Below the pieces are notes generated by a model. The model made no database searches. It was not told the origin of the DNA and saw nothing but the letters and a program-made list of their open reading frames with translations. The position numbers were made by a program, and so were the translations under genes. From Emydura subglobosa (lineage: Eukaryota > Chordata > Testudines > Chelidae), in the NCBI GenBank assembly GCA_007922225.1, contig ML679968.1:6874075-6938074 (forward strand): DNA of 64,000 nucleotides. Direction: 5' to 3'. Shown here piece after piece: positions 45,105 to 56,529 of this stretch; the first letter of the stretch is position 1; the number at the start of each line of letters is the position of its first letter.

Positions 45105-45558
45105 AAATGCTAATCTACATGGAGCCTTAGTGTGCAGAAAGCTGAGGTATGACTATATAGCACACTAGTTTGCCGGGCATGAAATAGCCATGTGAACACT
45201 GTTAGCACTCATTAGAAGTTCTGTAGTGTGCTTTGAAACAGTAGGTCAAAGTGGACTACAGAACTTTTAGTGCAGTGGTTCTTAACCTTTCCAAACTACT
45301 GTACCCCTGAAGCCTGAGTCCCACCCCCACGGGGCTGAGGCATGTAACTTAGTTTCATGGCGCCCCTGTGGCTCCAGGCAATTGCCTTTCTTGCCACCCC
45401 CAATACCAGCTCTGCACTTGCGACCCCTCTAAACCCCCAGGTTGAGAAACACTGTTTTAGTGTGTGGTAGCAGGGTCCATATGGCCAGTTAGTTTGCAGC
45501 ATGCTAATACGCTATACATCCACACCCTGGCTTGCGAGCCCCTTAGACAAGCCCTAAA
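45105..45558. mobile_element. MITE split by a nested hAT element
   Basis: Left part GCTAATCTACATGGAGCCTT and right part CGAGCCCCTTAGACAAGCCC resemble the two ends of a GTCTACAC-type MITE. GTAGTGTGCTTTG on the left pairs loosely with GTGTGTGGTAGC-like sequence on the right. The interior is interrupted at 45273-45454. Confidence 0.6.
45273..45454. mobile_element. hAT MITE with perfect 8-bp duplication
   Basis: Ends CAGTGGTTCTTAACCTTTCC and CAGGTTGAGAAACACTG form inverted termini. TTTTAGTG is present at 45265-45272 and repeated exactly at 45455-45462, the 8-bp duplication expected of hAT insertion. At 182 bp it has no coding capacity. Confidence 0.93.
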
Positions 45559-45559
45559 T

Positions 45560-47100
45560 TGTGCATTTACTGAGTCTGGAAATGTTTTGACTCAGATTTG
45601 CACTTAAGAGACATCTTCAAAGTCACATCTGGTGAAGAGGGCAACATAAAGTAGACATGAGTCAGCTAAATAAAAGCAAATCATGAAATCAACTTTGAGA
45701 CAAATAATTACAGCATGACTGGATAAAAGCTTTCCCCTCAATAAACAGGTTAAAAGCAAAAAACATGCTAGTCTTAATCTTGAGGGCCAGAAGAGATGAA
45801 CTGGAATGAAGGTCCCATCATAAAGAACTCATTCGGTCTCTTTTTTCATGTATAGCTGAGAGAATTATTATTCATGTTTCAATTATACGAGAGATGCGGC
45901 AGAACTCTGTTCTGCATTGTTCAGCCGAGATGTCAAAAGAGTCTTGCTGAGCCAGAGGCAGATGTGTCTACCACAAAGAAAGCTTATATCTGAAACTCTT
46001 ATTGCCAATGGGAAGTCTTTCTGCCTTTCACCTGAACAGCCTCCCTCAAAGGCAGGGGACAACTGTAATTAAGAGGATCAGTTTCACAGCAATGTCATAT
46101 CATGACCCGGTCTGGGTATCTTATTCTGACTCCCTCTTACACAAGAGCCCTACAGGAGCTAAAATAGGCGTTCAACATCCCAATTCTTAAAGAGCTATGC
46201 AATCTTAATTGCAGAATGGGAGAACCAGGTAGGATACTATTCTTGACTAAATACTTATTCTGCTCAACACTTTGTCCAAATGGAGACGTAATAGGTCCAG
46301 CCTTCTCTTGCCTGTGATGAATCTTTATGTAATAAATATTGTATCTGTTGTAGCACAGAATATTTGGGAGGAAAGATAATAAATGAGTCATATAACATTA
46401 TTTGGAAAGCCAATACTTCCAGCAATAATCATGAACCAAGATTTTTGGCAACGCAAGGGTTGATGGGTGGTATTGCGCACGCGTGCGCACGCACTTGGTC
46501 TCCGCTGGAGGAAGAGAGCATGTAAAAGGAATTGGAAGATGGAAATAAGGCTAATCTCAAAATATGAAACAGAAAGTCCATGAGGATTCTGAGCTGAAGT
46601 TGCCTCTTGTTGACACAATCAATTTAGGATTGTATCAACAAGAGGATAAAAAAAAAATACAGGAACAAAAATTAAAAAAACAAAAACAAAAAAACCCCAA
46701 GAAACCATGGAAAATGAATATTATATTTACATATCTTGAAAGTGCTGGGAAACTTTTTTTTTTTTTTTTAAATCAGAAAGATATAAACATATACACTGAC
46801 AAATTTGTATTTTGTTCACAGTCTCAGGGTTAGTAAAACAAATGTTAATTTCTATGCTTAAAAAATCCAGTTCCAAAACCAGTTCTGTTCTTGGTATTCA
46901 TTCAGGACATTTAATTCCTAATTTAAATGCCTGTTAAGAGTCACAGTGTATGATAGTTAATAAAAGAAAAAGTAAAGAAACAAAATGGTCATTAAAAATC
47001 TAGCGGGGGAGGCAGGGATATTCTCCACTGAACCCCACTTTCAAGTAAAAACCTCAAGAAAGAGATACACCACCATTCATTCAAAAGACTAGAAGATTTG
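45560..47100. other. No gene recognised
   Basis: Unique AT-rich DNA. Poly-T at about 46756-46769 and A-rich runs at 46648-46695 are simple sequence. The minus- and plus-strand frames at 46002-46833 lack support. Confidence 0.5.
46475..46494. repeat. Alternating purine-pyrimidine GC tract
   Basis: GCGCACGCGTGCGCACGCAC is a strictly alternating, partly palindromic 20-mer with several CpG, isolated in AT-rich DNA. Such tracts favour Z-DNA. Confidence 0.85.
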
Positions 47101-47104
47101 ATCC

Positions 47105-47225
47105 CAGTCTACACATAGAAATTACACAGATTTAATTAAATCCATTTCTAAATTGATTTAAATGGCTGCAACCTCCTTTTGTGAACACTCTTAAGTTGGT
47201 TTAAGTGTGTCTTATTAGCTGCCCA
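47105..47225. mobile_element. MITE relic (GTCTACACA type)
   Basis: AGTCTACACATAGAAATTAC, CAGATTTAATTAAATCC, CACTCTTAAGTTGGTTTAAG and GTGTCTTATTAG match, in order, a turtle MITE with internal AACCGGTTTAA-like words. The right terminus is not found. Confidence 0.5.
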
Positions 47226-47289
47226 TTACAACAATTTAAGAGAATATACACACAAGAAAGTTGCACAGATTTAACAAAATCAATGTAGA

Positions 47290-47800
47290 AAATGGGTTAG
47301 TTAAATCCAGGAAATTTCTGTGCATAGATAGCCACCCCAGCCAGTGAAGTGAATTTGACACCTCAGAATACTCCACCACTGAGAACTGTCTGTCTGGCCT
47401 CTGGAAGTTTGGATGCTGAGAAGGACTTTTAGCATGCAACACCTCAGCTGCAACCAACCAGTGGGTGGTACATGCTGAGAGAGTTTGCTTCCAGATGCAA
47501 TTCACATTATTGACAATGATCTATAAAGTTCCATACAAGTTTGTATCTTGACTACCTGGGAAACAAACAGTCATCTGATAACTGATTTAATATGTTCCAA
47601 TAGCTAGCGCTGCCCAGCAGATAGGCAGCTGCGTTCTGTACAAGCTGTAGTTCCCAAGAGGTCTTAAAGGGCCACATGCACGAGAGGACTTTAATCCAGA
47701 AGTTGCAAAGTCAGGCTTTGATAGAAATGGTTGCAATAAACTTACTAGATGAAGATAAAAAAGGCACTTTGGACCGCAGATGCCACTAGGCATTCTGGGT
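47290..47800 (-). mobile_element. L2-like LINE fragment
   Basis: The minus strand near 47700-47590 encodes DYCN-like, then FKTSWELQLVQNAAAYLLGS, the conserved L2/CR1-clade block C-terminal to RT (LQLVQNAAARLL). Further on, DRQFSVVEYSEVSNSLH resembles the DRAFSVVAPRLWNSLP block. Frames are broken. Confidence 0.68.
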
Positions 47801-47809
47801 GTGGTTAGT

Positions 47810-50745
47810 CCCTTTAATTTTGGCTTAGATGGTGCTTAATTTGTTTTGTTTTGATGCACATGTCATTATAAACAGATCTGTAGGGATAATAGCTAGTGCT
47901 ATTAAGTAACATTTTCCCTACTATATATAATATATTGTATAAAACATTACAGACCAGCAGCTGCTGAATCAGGAAATGGATCAGAAGCTAACTAAAATGT
48001 CTTTTCAGATATTGATTCCTGCTCTCTATTTCATGTCAGCTTCCTAAAATCCATCTAACACAAGCACAAAAGGGTAATGAGTTTCTGAACACACACTCGA
48101 ATGGTGCACACAGCATCAAAGCTTACAGCAACTGCCTGGATGCTGCTTCCCAGCAGTACTAAACAACTTAAATATAATTAGCTGGAGGCCCTATGGGCTA
48201 CATTTCCCTCACTGGAATTTATCAGGCTGACAGATGACAGAATTATTGGTACTGTGGGTCCCACTCTATTAATATTTCTCAAGTCAAAATGTCAGCTTGC
48301 TACTAATACTGTACATTTTTTAGAAGAAAATGTGCATTATTTGGGATGAGGAGGACCACTGAATAATTAGATCTGATTAACTAGCCAGCTATAGATAAAT
48401 GTTGGAGAGGCAATACAGAAAACACTTAGTGCACACATACTATGGAATTGTGTGACTCTAAAAATAATGGGAAAATATATAAATAGTGATTAAAGTATTG
48501 GAACAAAATGAAAAATCTCCAGTGGATCAAAATATGGTTTTCTAGGCTCTCTCTCTCCTGCGGAGGATTCCACCATTGCTCTCAAGCAGATCTTTCTGAA
48601 TTTTATTAGTACTTTTGAGTATAATACACAGCAATGGAAATCCAAAATGCTCAGACCATGTACACAAATGCACTTCAGAAGGGTAAAAGTGTGCCACCAA
48701 AGAACAACTGGTTCTGAGAAATTACATGATTTGTTTGTTTGTTTGTTTGTTTGAAAATCCAGACAGACAATCTCTGGATGTTTCAACCCTTGGTGAGATA
48801 GATGCAATGACATACAATATCTGTACTCACTGTTGCTTCATGCTGCATTCAGATCCTCTCTGATGGACCCCTGTACATATTTAAGTCAATGAGACTACAA
48901 GGATTGCAGGTGTCTTCCTACATGGACCAGATTGTAAGATCAGAGTCTTTACTTGTAAAAATATAAGCTTTGTTAAATATAGCAGGAATATTTCTTAAAT
49001 AAATTTCTTAAAAAAAATAATTTTTAAAGACTATTTTCCTGGTATGAAAGCAAAAATCACTACAGAATGACATATTTATATCTTGTATAATTGGGGTGTA
49101 GAAAAGAGACTGAGATGGGATAGAACAGGGAATGGGCCACCACAGAGAGAGGTTGTTCAAACAATTTCTCTTCTATTAGGCCCATTACACTTTAGGTCAA
49201 TAACTCAGCTTGTGCGTGGAATCATCATGATCCAGCTAATGTGCTAACATTGTTTTGTTTATTATTTTTTCAAATAATGGAAAATGGAGATGTTGCAATA
49301 CAATGAAACAAAAAGACATAACTTAGAACACGACCCTGCTTCAGAGTCCTTTGTTTACTCAGAAGCTGAATTTCAGCGCTCATGATCTGTTAAAAAGACC
49401 TGCGTGAATGTGAACCTACAACTTTTTTTTCTTCATCAACTTGTCCAGCTACCTATAAAAGAATTTTTTTTTTTAAAAAAATAGGTAAAGTTTCAAACCA
49501 ACCTTTGGATGTTTTAAATACTTGAGTTATGATTGTTCTGGCAGTAGGTCAATATGAAAAAAGGGGATGCATTAGACCCACAAGAGAAGCCTGTGGCTAG
49601 TTTGGAGCCTGACTCCCTCAGCAGGAAATGATATGGCTCCTCACTTCAAGTTAAGCATTAGGATATGCTCAAAAGCTTAGTAAGAAATTGTACATAATCT
49701 GATTCAATGCCAGCTAAATTCCTCAGTAAACAGGGACATGGCTAGTTGAGCTGGCGTACTAATAATATGCAAAATGCACCACTTCACCCAAAACAAAACA
49801 CTGGACTAGGGCAAAGAGTTCAGTTTTGCCCCTTTCCTCACTCCTAGACACTGCTTCATTTTTCTGTGAAAGGAAAAGTATTAATTTAGATTCAATTATA
49901 ATCCTTTTTTTAAAAAAACAGTCACACAGACAAGTGTATAGTTAAATATTTAACAAGAGAAAAGGCCATTGAAATGAAGTTTCAAGTGATCTGGTTTGTG
50001 AATCTAGAAGTGAAAAGGCATGAAAAATACACCTAGTCACTGAAGCAATTTCCAAGTAATATGTGTGCATTGCCTACCAGTAGTTTGGAATCCAACTAAC
50101 AAGTGCAGGCTATTAGAACAGCACTAGATTCGGTTTTGAGCCCTGATGTGACAAGGAATTTCTCTTCCTCCAACAAACAACAATAAAAACGTTTACAGGT
50201 GTTTAGACTGTGTGGTAAAGTACATAGCAGGGCAATAAATACTAGCCAGCTGAATGTTATGAGGTTTACTTGTATGAATCCAGCAGCAGAAATCTCAGTT
50301 TCAGGTATTTTCATGTGAAACTCTTTGTTCCAACCCCTCACCCCAACCACTGCTTAAATGACAGATTAATTTAGAGTAAATTACATGATAATCCAATTTG
50401 AGATATAGCTTGAAATTTCAAAGAGGAAAAAGTTGCTTCCACATACAATCATTTTTAACAAAACAATTCATGGTTACCTACTTAAAGAAGTGGAATGCTG
50501 TCTTGGGCAATATATTGTATCACTATCTTCATTTAAACCCAGTGGGAGGAATCTTACTACATTGTATTTCTGTCTCCTACTTTGGCATGGAATTCATTCA
50601 TCTCTTCTTGAGGTCAATTCAATATCTTTCGAGTATTTGTACATAACTTCTATCTGAATAGATCCACCTTTTATTTTAAGCCAGCAATAAAATATAGGGC
50701 AGCTTTGTCAGAGTTTCTGTCAAAATCCTTTTAAAAATAGGCTTC
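47810..50745. other. No gene recognised
   Basis: About 3 kb of unique AT-rich DNA. A (TTTG)n repeat occupies 48730-48753. Frames at 48490-48813 and 50096-50657 have no domains. Confidence 0.5.
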
Positions 50746-50747
50746 AC

Positions 50748-51025
50748 CAGGGCTTCTTAAACTTTTTTTTGCTGGGATGCCCTTTGAAAATATTTCAAGC
50801 TGTGACAACCCTTCCCCCCCATGTCATGCCACCCTTACTTCTGCACTGCTGTTGGGGATGGCACGGCCTTCAGAGCACACAGCCAGCAGCCGCTGTTCTC
50901 TGGCCACCCAGCTCTGAAGGGGTCTAGCTGTCAGTCATATGAAGGGTTGACATCCGCAGCCCCGGCATGCATAGGGGCTGACAGCTCACGACCCGCCCTC
51001 CCCCTCGCCCCAATAACCTTCACAA
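50748..51025 (-). mobile_element. hAT MITE copy, truncated
   Basis: Starts CAGGGCTTCTTAAACTTTTT and is the reverse-orientation relative of the element at 59013-59329: shared blocks include CAGCAGCCGCTGTTCTCTGG and the CATGCATAGGGGCTGACAGC region. The far terminus is missing beyond the CAATAACCTT block. Confidence 0.75.
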
Positions 51026-51037
51026 CTCTGTTCAGTA

Positions 51038-51125
51038 AGTATTATGCCTATTTTACAGAAGGAGAAGTAAAACTTGGAAATTAAGCAATTTATCTAGGTT
51101 GTCAGGATCAGAATCAGAACCCAGG
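51038..51125 (-). repeat. MIR-like SINE fragment
   Basis: TATTTTACAGAAGGAGAAGT, then TTGGAAATTAAGCAATTTAT and CAGAACCCAGGTCTCCCAAT follow the reverse complement of the core found in MIR and related CORE-SINEs (ATTTTACAGATGAGGAAACT ... AACCCAGGTCT). It could instead be a divergent copy of the local tRNA-SINE family, which shares this core. Confidence 0.6.
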
Positions 51126-51139
51126 TCTCCCAATTCCTA

Positions 51140-51400
51140 CTTTCCTACCTTAAGGCCTAGAGGATAAGGGAGAAGCAGTAGACATGATGTATCTTGGTTT
51201 TAGTAAGGCTTTTGACACTATCCTACATGGCATTCTCATAAGCAAACTAGGGAAATGTGATCTAGATGAAATTACTGTTAGATGGTGCACACCTGGTTGA
51301 AAGACCATATTAAAAGTAGTTATGAATGTTTCACTGTCAAACTGGGAGGGTGTATCAAATGTGATCCCACAGTGGATTTTCAAGATTTGTTTTCAGTTCT
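51140..51400 (+). mobile_element. CR1 LINE, RT palm fragment
   Basis: Plus-strand reading gives EAVDMMYLGFSKAFDTILHG, ISKLGKCDLDEITVRW and SNWEGVSNVIPQW, equivalent to the CR1 RT block VVYLDFSKAFDTV...SGVPQGS. LDF is changed to LGF, so a catalytic Asp is lost. The fragment is short and ends before the FADD block. Confidence 0.88.
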
Positions 51401-51727
51401 CAACTTGAGATACTTAAAGCCTGATTTGCAAAGGGCTGACTGCTCACAACTACTGCTCACTTCAGCAGAAGCTGTGGGTGCTCTGCAGTTCTGAAACAGG
51501 GCGTCTCAAGGTGGGCAACCATACTGTATCTCAGAAAATTACGAAAGTGAAATAAGTCACTACTGATTTTTCATGAAGAAAGAAGATCTGTGCCTGTATT
51601 TTACTGTACTACAGGAAGTAGAACATTTTGGCTTTTGTTACAAATGAATGGCTTCCATTACATGAACAGGAGATTTTGGCCCTGGTGGCAACAGGTCACC
51701 AATGTCCGAATGGGAATCACGCTGATA

Positions 51728-52027
51728 GGCTGTGTCTGCACTATGAGCTAGGGGCGTGATACCCTGGCTCGTGTACGCACACACACTCTTACTGAGCTGG
51801 CACAAGTATAAATAGCAGGGTAGTCGCAGTGAAACGGGTAGCAGCAACAGCTAGTACACACCCCACTGATTTCAGGCAGGTTTGTAGTCAGCATGGCTCA
51901 GCCAGCCATGCGTCTGCTGCTGCTACCAGTCATACCACAGTTACATTGCTACTTACATTTGAGACAGTGCAAGTATGTGTACACTAGGAGACGAATCACA
52001 CCCCTACCTCATAGTGTAGACGTAGCC
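51728..52027. mobile_element. 300-bp palindromic MITE
   Basis: Terminal inverted repeats GGCTGTGTCTGCACTATGAG and the reverse complement of CTCATAGTGTAGACGTAGCC match for about 36 bp with a few changes. Pairing continues through CACACACTCTTACTG, GTAGCAGCAACAG and their complements, so nearly each whole half folds back. The open frames on opposite strands (51638-51847 and 51893-52156) encode similar peptides because of this symmetry and are not genes. No clear target duplication. Confidence 0.85.
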
Positions 52028-52289
52028 ACGGTATCAGTGACAACTAAAAGAATAGTTGGGAACTTTGTTTTTTGTCTCTGCTTTGGTTTGTTGGTTTTTT
52101 CATGCAGCTTTTTGGCTGAGGGTCAGACAGTGCTGTTTTATTTGGCCAGCTCTTGAATTTCTTTGGGCGAGTTACCCGTTGATAAGTCCTTATGTTCTCA
52201 GTGTGTTTTCATTAAACCAGCTAGAGGTCTTGGAGCATAGGCATCAAAATTAAAAGATATCACTAGGGCAGTAGTGGGAAGTTTAACTT

Positions 52290-52450
52290 GTCTAGTTTGT
52301 TCATTCATCAGGGCAGGGACTGTCTTTTTGTTCTGTGTTTGTACAGCGCCTAACACAACAGGGTCCTGGTCCAAGATCATGGTTCCTAGGCATCAGTGCA
52401 GTATAAACAACAGTTGCAGCAGCAGCACTCATCGTAATAATAATGAGATA
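52290..52450 (+). repeat. SINE tail fragment
   Basis: CAGGGCAGGGACTGTCTTTT, GTTTGTACAGCGCCTAACAC, then AGGGTCCTGGTCCAAGATCA and an AATAATAATGAG end: well-preserved tail of the same Pol III SINE class as at 9155 and 42165. Confidence 0.82.
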
Positions 52451-52935
52451 AACACTACTAACGCTTAGTAATGCTCGTAATGTCATATTTTAATGCTTTA
52501 ACTTCTAAAAAGAGAGGAGGTGAGGAGAGAGAGACTGACATTGTAGCATTAACAAATTTGAATTATGGTTACCTTGGTGTCCTCAGTTCACCTTCTCATT
52601 GAACTTCCGCTTATTGCAGCACATATGGTACGTAACATCTCCCACTGGCTGGAGACTCCCCTTAAAAGTGAACCATCTGTTTTGAAATACCTAGACGCAG
52701 CTGGGGGAGATAAGGAAACCTCTGCAACCTTAAGGCAAAACTGCTTTGGTTTCACTGCTTCATTTTAATGAAGGATTTTGTAATTCGATTTATTTGGGAT
52801 AGGCTTAGACAAAGAAAAATACAAATACTGGTATGTAAATGGGTAATAAAGAAATCTCTGTCAGATGTCTTCATAACATTAAAATTATAAATGTATCTGG
52901 TGGAAGGTAAACAGCTTAGAATCAAAACAACATTC

Positions 52936-54150
52936 TCAGGATTCAAGACATTCTGTCATCACTGCCCATTTGCTGCCCTCCACGTTTCTCTCTCTGGCAC
53001 ATTTCCCATTCCCAATGTCCCCAGATGGAGGAGAGCACTTCAGAACAGAATCCAGAAATGAAAGTGCAACGTCAGATCTGACAGCCTGGATCAGGGCGTA
53101 ATGTTCTGAAAACATGTATTGAAGTCGTGTAGTGGCCCTACATATTTCAGATACTGGTACATTCTTCATAATGCCATTAATGTTGCCTGTAATCCAGATG
53201 AATGTGCTATTACTCTTGTGGGGGGAGATGAGCACCCATAGGATCATAACAAATAATACATCCAGATATCATCTTGATAGTCGCGGATTAGAGATGGAGG
53301 ACCCCATGGATCAATCCGCAAAGGAAAAGAAAAGCCTAGGTGACTTCCTAAATTGGTTGGTCCTATTTAAGTAGAGGGCCAATGCTCTTCTAACATGCAG
53401 GCTATGTAAACTGGACTCCTATGTAGAGAACTATGTGGCTTTAGGAAAAACACTGGAAGATGAATGTATTGATTAATGTGGAGCTCAGATTGAACCTCAA
53501 GTAAGAATTTAGGGAGTTGATGTAAAGAAACCTTGTCTTTAAAGAGCACCATAAAAGGGGAGGATCTGCCATCAAGGCTCCAATCTCCCTATGGACTGAC
53601 AAGATGGCTACTAAAAAAAGCCATCTTCATAGATAAATGCAGAGAACAGTTTGCCATTGGTTCGAATAGACGTTTCATAAGGTAACTGAGTACCATGTTG
53701 AGATCCCAGTTCAGGGTAGAGTTCTTAATCTGTGGATAGAGATTCCCCAAACTCTTAATAAATCTAGATGATATCAAATAAGCAGCTATGGAGAATCCTA
53801 CCAGAGAACAAAAGACTGATATTGCAGCCAAATGGACCTCAATTGAACTAACTGATAACTGTGATTCCTTTAGATCCAACAGGTAATCCAGGCTGACTTG
53901 AAGTGGCACTTGAATCAGGCAGGAGGCAGCGATGACGACATCATTGGAAGAATCCTTCCATTTCTGCAGGTAAGTAATACATGTTGATATCTTTACCATT
54001 CAATAACACCTGTTGTACTTGCGTAAAGCAGGAGGATTCTAACATTAAGGATCCATTAAGGATCCACGCCCTGAGGCAGAGAATCTCTAGGTTGGAATGA
54101 ACCACACGACCCACGTACTGTGACAGGAGATGAGGAACGGCCCTAAGCTC
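52936..54150 (-). pseudogene. DIRS-B tyrosine recombinase remnant
   Basis: Order of blocks: LEILCLRAWILNGSLMLES and VQQVLLNGK (pre-domain), then YLQKWKDSSNDVV, LDYLLDLKESQLSVSSIEVH, LAAISVFCSLVGFS, SSRFIKSLGNLYPQIKN, VLSYLMKRLFEPMANCSLH, then after a frame shift GALMADPP-like, FKDKVSLHQLPKFLLEVQS and HINQYIHLPVFF. The C-terminal part contains VSEICRATTRLQYMFSEHYA, where family members have ICRAATWSSPHTFxKHYAL. The HxTR block ahead of it is unrecognisable. The N-terminal core is open for 136 codons. Confidence 0.85.
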
Positions 54151-54519
54151 GAATGACAGTTGGAGACACAGATGAAGCATGTACAGGTAACCAAGCTTGT
54201 CTCAGCATTATAAGAATAACCATGGCCCTGTCCTCTGTGATCTTATTACCCTTTGTATCAGCAGCATTGGAAGAAACACAAAGAACAGACCCTTCTTCCA
54301 AGATAGAAAAAAGGCGTCTCCCAAGGAGAGACAGCCCTCACCACCTCTTCTTAAGCAGAAAAATGGACACTCCCCTTTCCTAGACATGAGGAAGACCATG
54401 TCTTCTAGACCACCTCTGGCAGTCCCCATCGTCAGAATATGCTGTGGAGAAGTTGGGTGCCTACCTTCCATTCATAATCCTGTGAGAAGTGTTTGCTGAG
54501 GACATCAACTATGGTGTTC

Positions 54520-54942
54520 TTCAATACCTGGGAGACAGACTGCTGAAATTTGGATCTGATGAGCTATGCACCAATTCCATAGTTTCGTCGCTTTGGCGCA
54601 CAGAGAGAGAGATCTTGCTCCCTCCTGCTTGTTGATGTAGAACATGCAGGATGTGTTGTCTGTCATGACCCTGATTTATTTGTCCCTGTTGAGGGACAGG
54701 AAATGAAGGCAAGTGTTCCTGGCAGACCTGAGCCTCGACAGATTGATGTAGAGACTGGTTTCTTGAGTTGTCCATCTGCCCTGAGTCGTGAGGGTATTGA
54801 AATGGGCTCCCCATTCCAAGAGCGATGCATTTGTTGTTAAAGTCACTGATGGGGCTGGGAGACAAAAAGGAATACCTGCACAGATATTGAGCTGATCCTT
54901 CCACCAGTCTAAGGAGTTTCTCAATTGCAGAGGAACCATCAC
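54520..54942 (-). pseudogene. DIRS-B RNase H remnant
   Basis: VPLQLRNSLDWWKDQLNICA leads to SVTLTTNASLLEWGAHFNTL, where the usual LTTDAS catalytic Asp is Asn. Next come QGRWTTQETSLYINLSRLRS and, after a frame shift, VMTDNTSCMFYINKQEG, which retains the MTDNT block, then SLCAKAMKLWNWC. The linker to the recombinase follows at 54500-54200 (GRHPTSPQHILTMGTARGG). Confidence 0.85.
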
Positions 54943-54999
54943 CTGTCAGTTCAAGACATGTCTGACTAGATAACAGAGAGGACGTAGCCTTGCGTAATT

Positions 55000-55600
55000 G
55001 GTCAAAAGGTTGCAGGAGTTGAAGACAATTCCTTATTGGGGTTCAAAGACTCCTCTGAACTGCCCATACCAGACCTGACAAGATTATGACTCTATCTAAG
55101 GGAAAGTAGACTCTGGCTGTCAAGGAGTCCAAATATGACTATATGAACTGTATCCTCTGTACAGGGGTTAGTGTGGACTTGTTTACATTCAGACCCAACT
55201 CCTGGAACAGAACGTTAGTACTACTTCATAGGAACGGCCCTTAGGTAGCCAGTCATTGAGATACGGGAAGATTCGGATTGCTTCTTGTTGGAGGTGAGCA
55301 GCCACTACTGCCAGGACTTCTGAGAACATTGGGGCTGAGGAAAGGCTGAAGTAAAGGCTCAAGTAAAATCTTTTGCCCTTGTGCAGAGGAGGAACTGGCT
55401 ATATTGTGCCTAATCGAAAGAGAGAGTTCACTTCTTCTCTCAAAAGAAGCACGTGAGAGGAGTCCTTGAAAAGGGACAGGAAAGGGGGAGTGGAAGGAAG
55501 GGAGGCACGTAAAATGGATGGTATAGCCTGATGTTATGACCTCTATGACCCACCTCTCTGTAATGAACTGCCTCCAAGCATGTTGGACATAGGTAAGTCA
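55000..55600 (-). pseudogene. DIRS-B reverse transcriptase, internally deleted
   Basis: The RT approach is visible (HAWRQFITERWVIEVITSGY, then EEVNSLFRLGTI and a GKRFYLSLYF block). Sequence then jumps to LSSAPMFSEVLAVVAAHLQQ, skipping about 80 residues that normally hold the LDLxDAYFHI block. FPYLNDWLPKGRSYE follows: the YLDD catalytic motif reads YLND (55252-55263). Both catalytic centres are therefore lost. Confidence 0.85.
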
Positions 55601-55619
55601 GTCTCCAAAGATAGTCTAA

Positions 55620-56480
55620 TGGATGCAGCTATAAATCCAGAGGTGTGGGAGGATTCAAACCCTCAGCCAACCCACCAAAATTATTGCTTCGAAGATGGCT
55701 AGGTGTTGGTGCGGCCCTCTTTCTCTGAAATCTATGTCTCTTTCTGGGGAGTTTGGGGGATCTATGGAACCTGGAAAACTGAGCAGGACACAATCTCTGG
55801 GTAGGCTGTGACTTACTAAACATTTTCTTATTTGTAGGTGTATATATGCCCAGGGATCATAAAGTACACTTAGATCCTTTGGAGCATGGAAGCACTCAGC
55901 TATGGTTTCAGAGAACAGTTTACGACCATTGAAGGGAAGGTTGTCCATAGTGTTCTTTATTTTCTTAGAAGCCCCGAGAGATGCAGCCATGGTGTCCTGC
56001 ACATAACCATCACCACAGAAATGGACCTGGCAGCAGTGTTCATGGCATCTAAGGAAGCTTGAAGAGCAGTTCTGGCCACCAATTGTCCCTCTGGGACGAT
56101 GGACTAGAATTTCTCATGCTGTTATGGCCATTGGTCAATAAAAGACATGAATCTGCTATAATTTGTAAAATTATATTTGGCAGTGACCACCTGATAATTT
56201 GTGATCCTGAATTGCAGGGTTGCTGATGAATAAGCCTTTCTCCCAAAGAGATCCAGCCTTTCTGGTCCTTTTCATATGCAGTAGACTTAGAGAAGTGCTG
56301 CCTACCCCACTCATTTATCGCATCCCCCCACCAGGGAGTTATGTGGAGGGTGAGAGAACAAAAAGTCAGAATCCTCAGAGGAAACATAATACTCTTATCT
56401 GAACATTTATACATGGTAGGTGTCTGGCACACAGTCTTAGCCAGATCTAGGTGCACCTCATTGATGGGTAACACCATCCT
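55620..56480 (-). pseudogene. DIRS-B ORF1 (gag-like) remnant
   Basis: Frames 56477-56049 and 56002-55655 carry MVLPINEVHLDLAKTVCQTP, a KDQKGWISLGERLIHQQPCN stretch readable as the LDLFGRKxYSSATLQ block only with frame changes, then NLPFNGRKLFSETIAECFHA (cf. DLPFEGxxLFSE) and a final Arg/Pro-rich segment. The order equals DIRS-A. The N-terminal zinc-knuckle part is not found. Confidence 0.8.
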
Positions 56481-56529
56481 GGTGGGTGTTGCTTACTGCA
56501 AAACATACAACCGTTTGTTATAAAATGAG

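Larger units (their letters stand above)
52936..56520 (-). mobile_element. DIRS-B: DIRS-type retrotransposon, decayed
   Basis: On the minus strand it reads ORF1, RT, RNase H, linker, tyrosine recombinase, the most complete domain series in the window. Neither terminal repeat was found, so both ends are truncated or too mutated. It is interrupted by many stops and frame changes, and RT has an internal deletion. Shared blocks with DIRS-A and DIRS-C show one family. Confidence 0.88.

Noticed and set aside
51638..52156. Two similar peptides on opposite strands suggesting paired genes
   Set aside because: They arise from the two arms of one palindromic MITE.
53589..53999. Tyrosine recombinase frame as a phage-type integrase or mobile island
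   Set aside because: It sits after RT and RNase H in DIRS order and matches the same region in DIRS-A; not a prokaryotic integrase.
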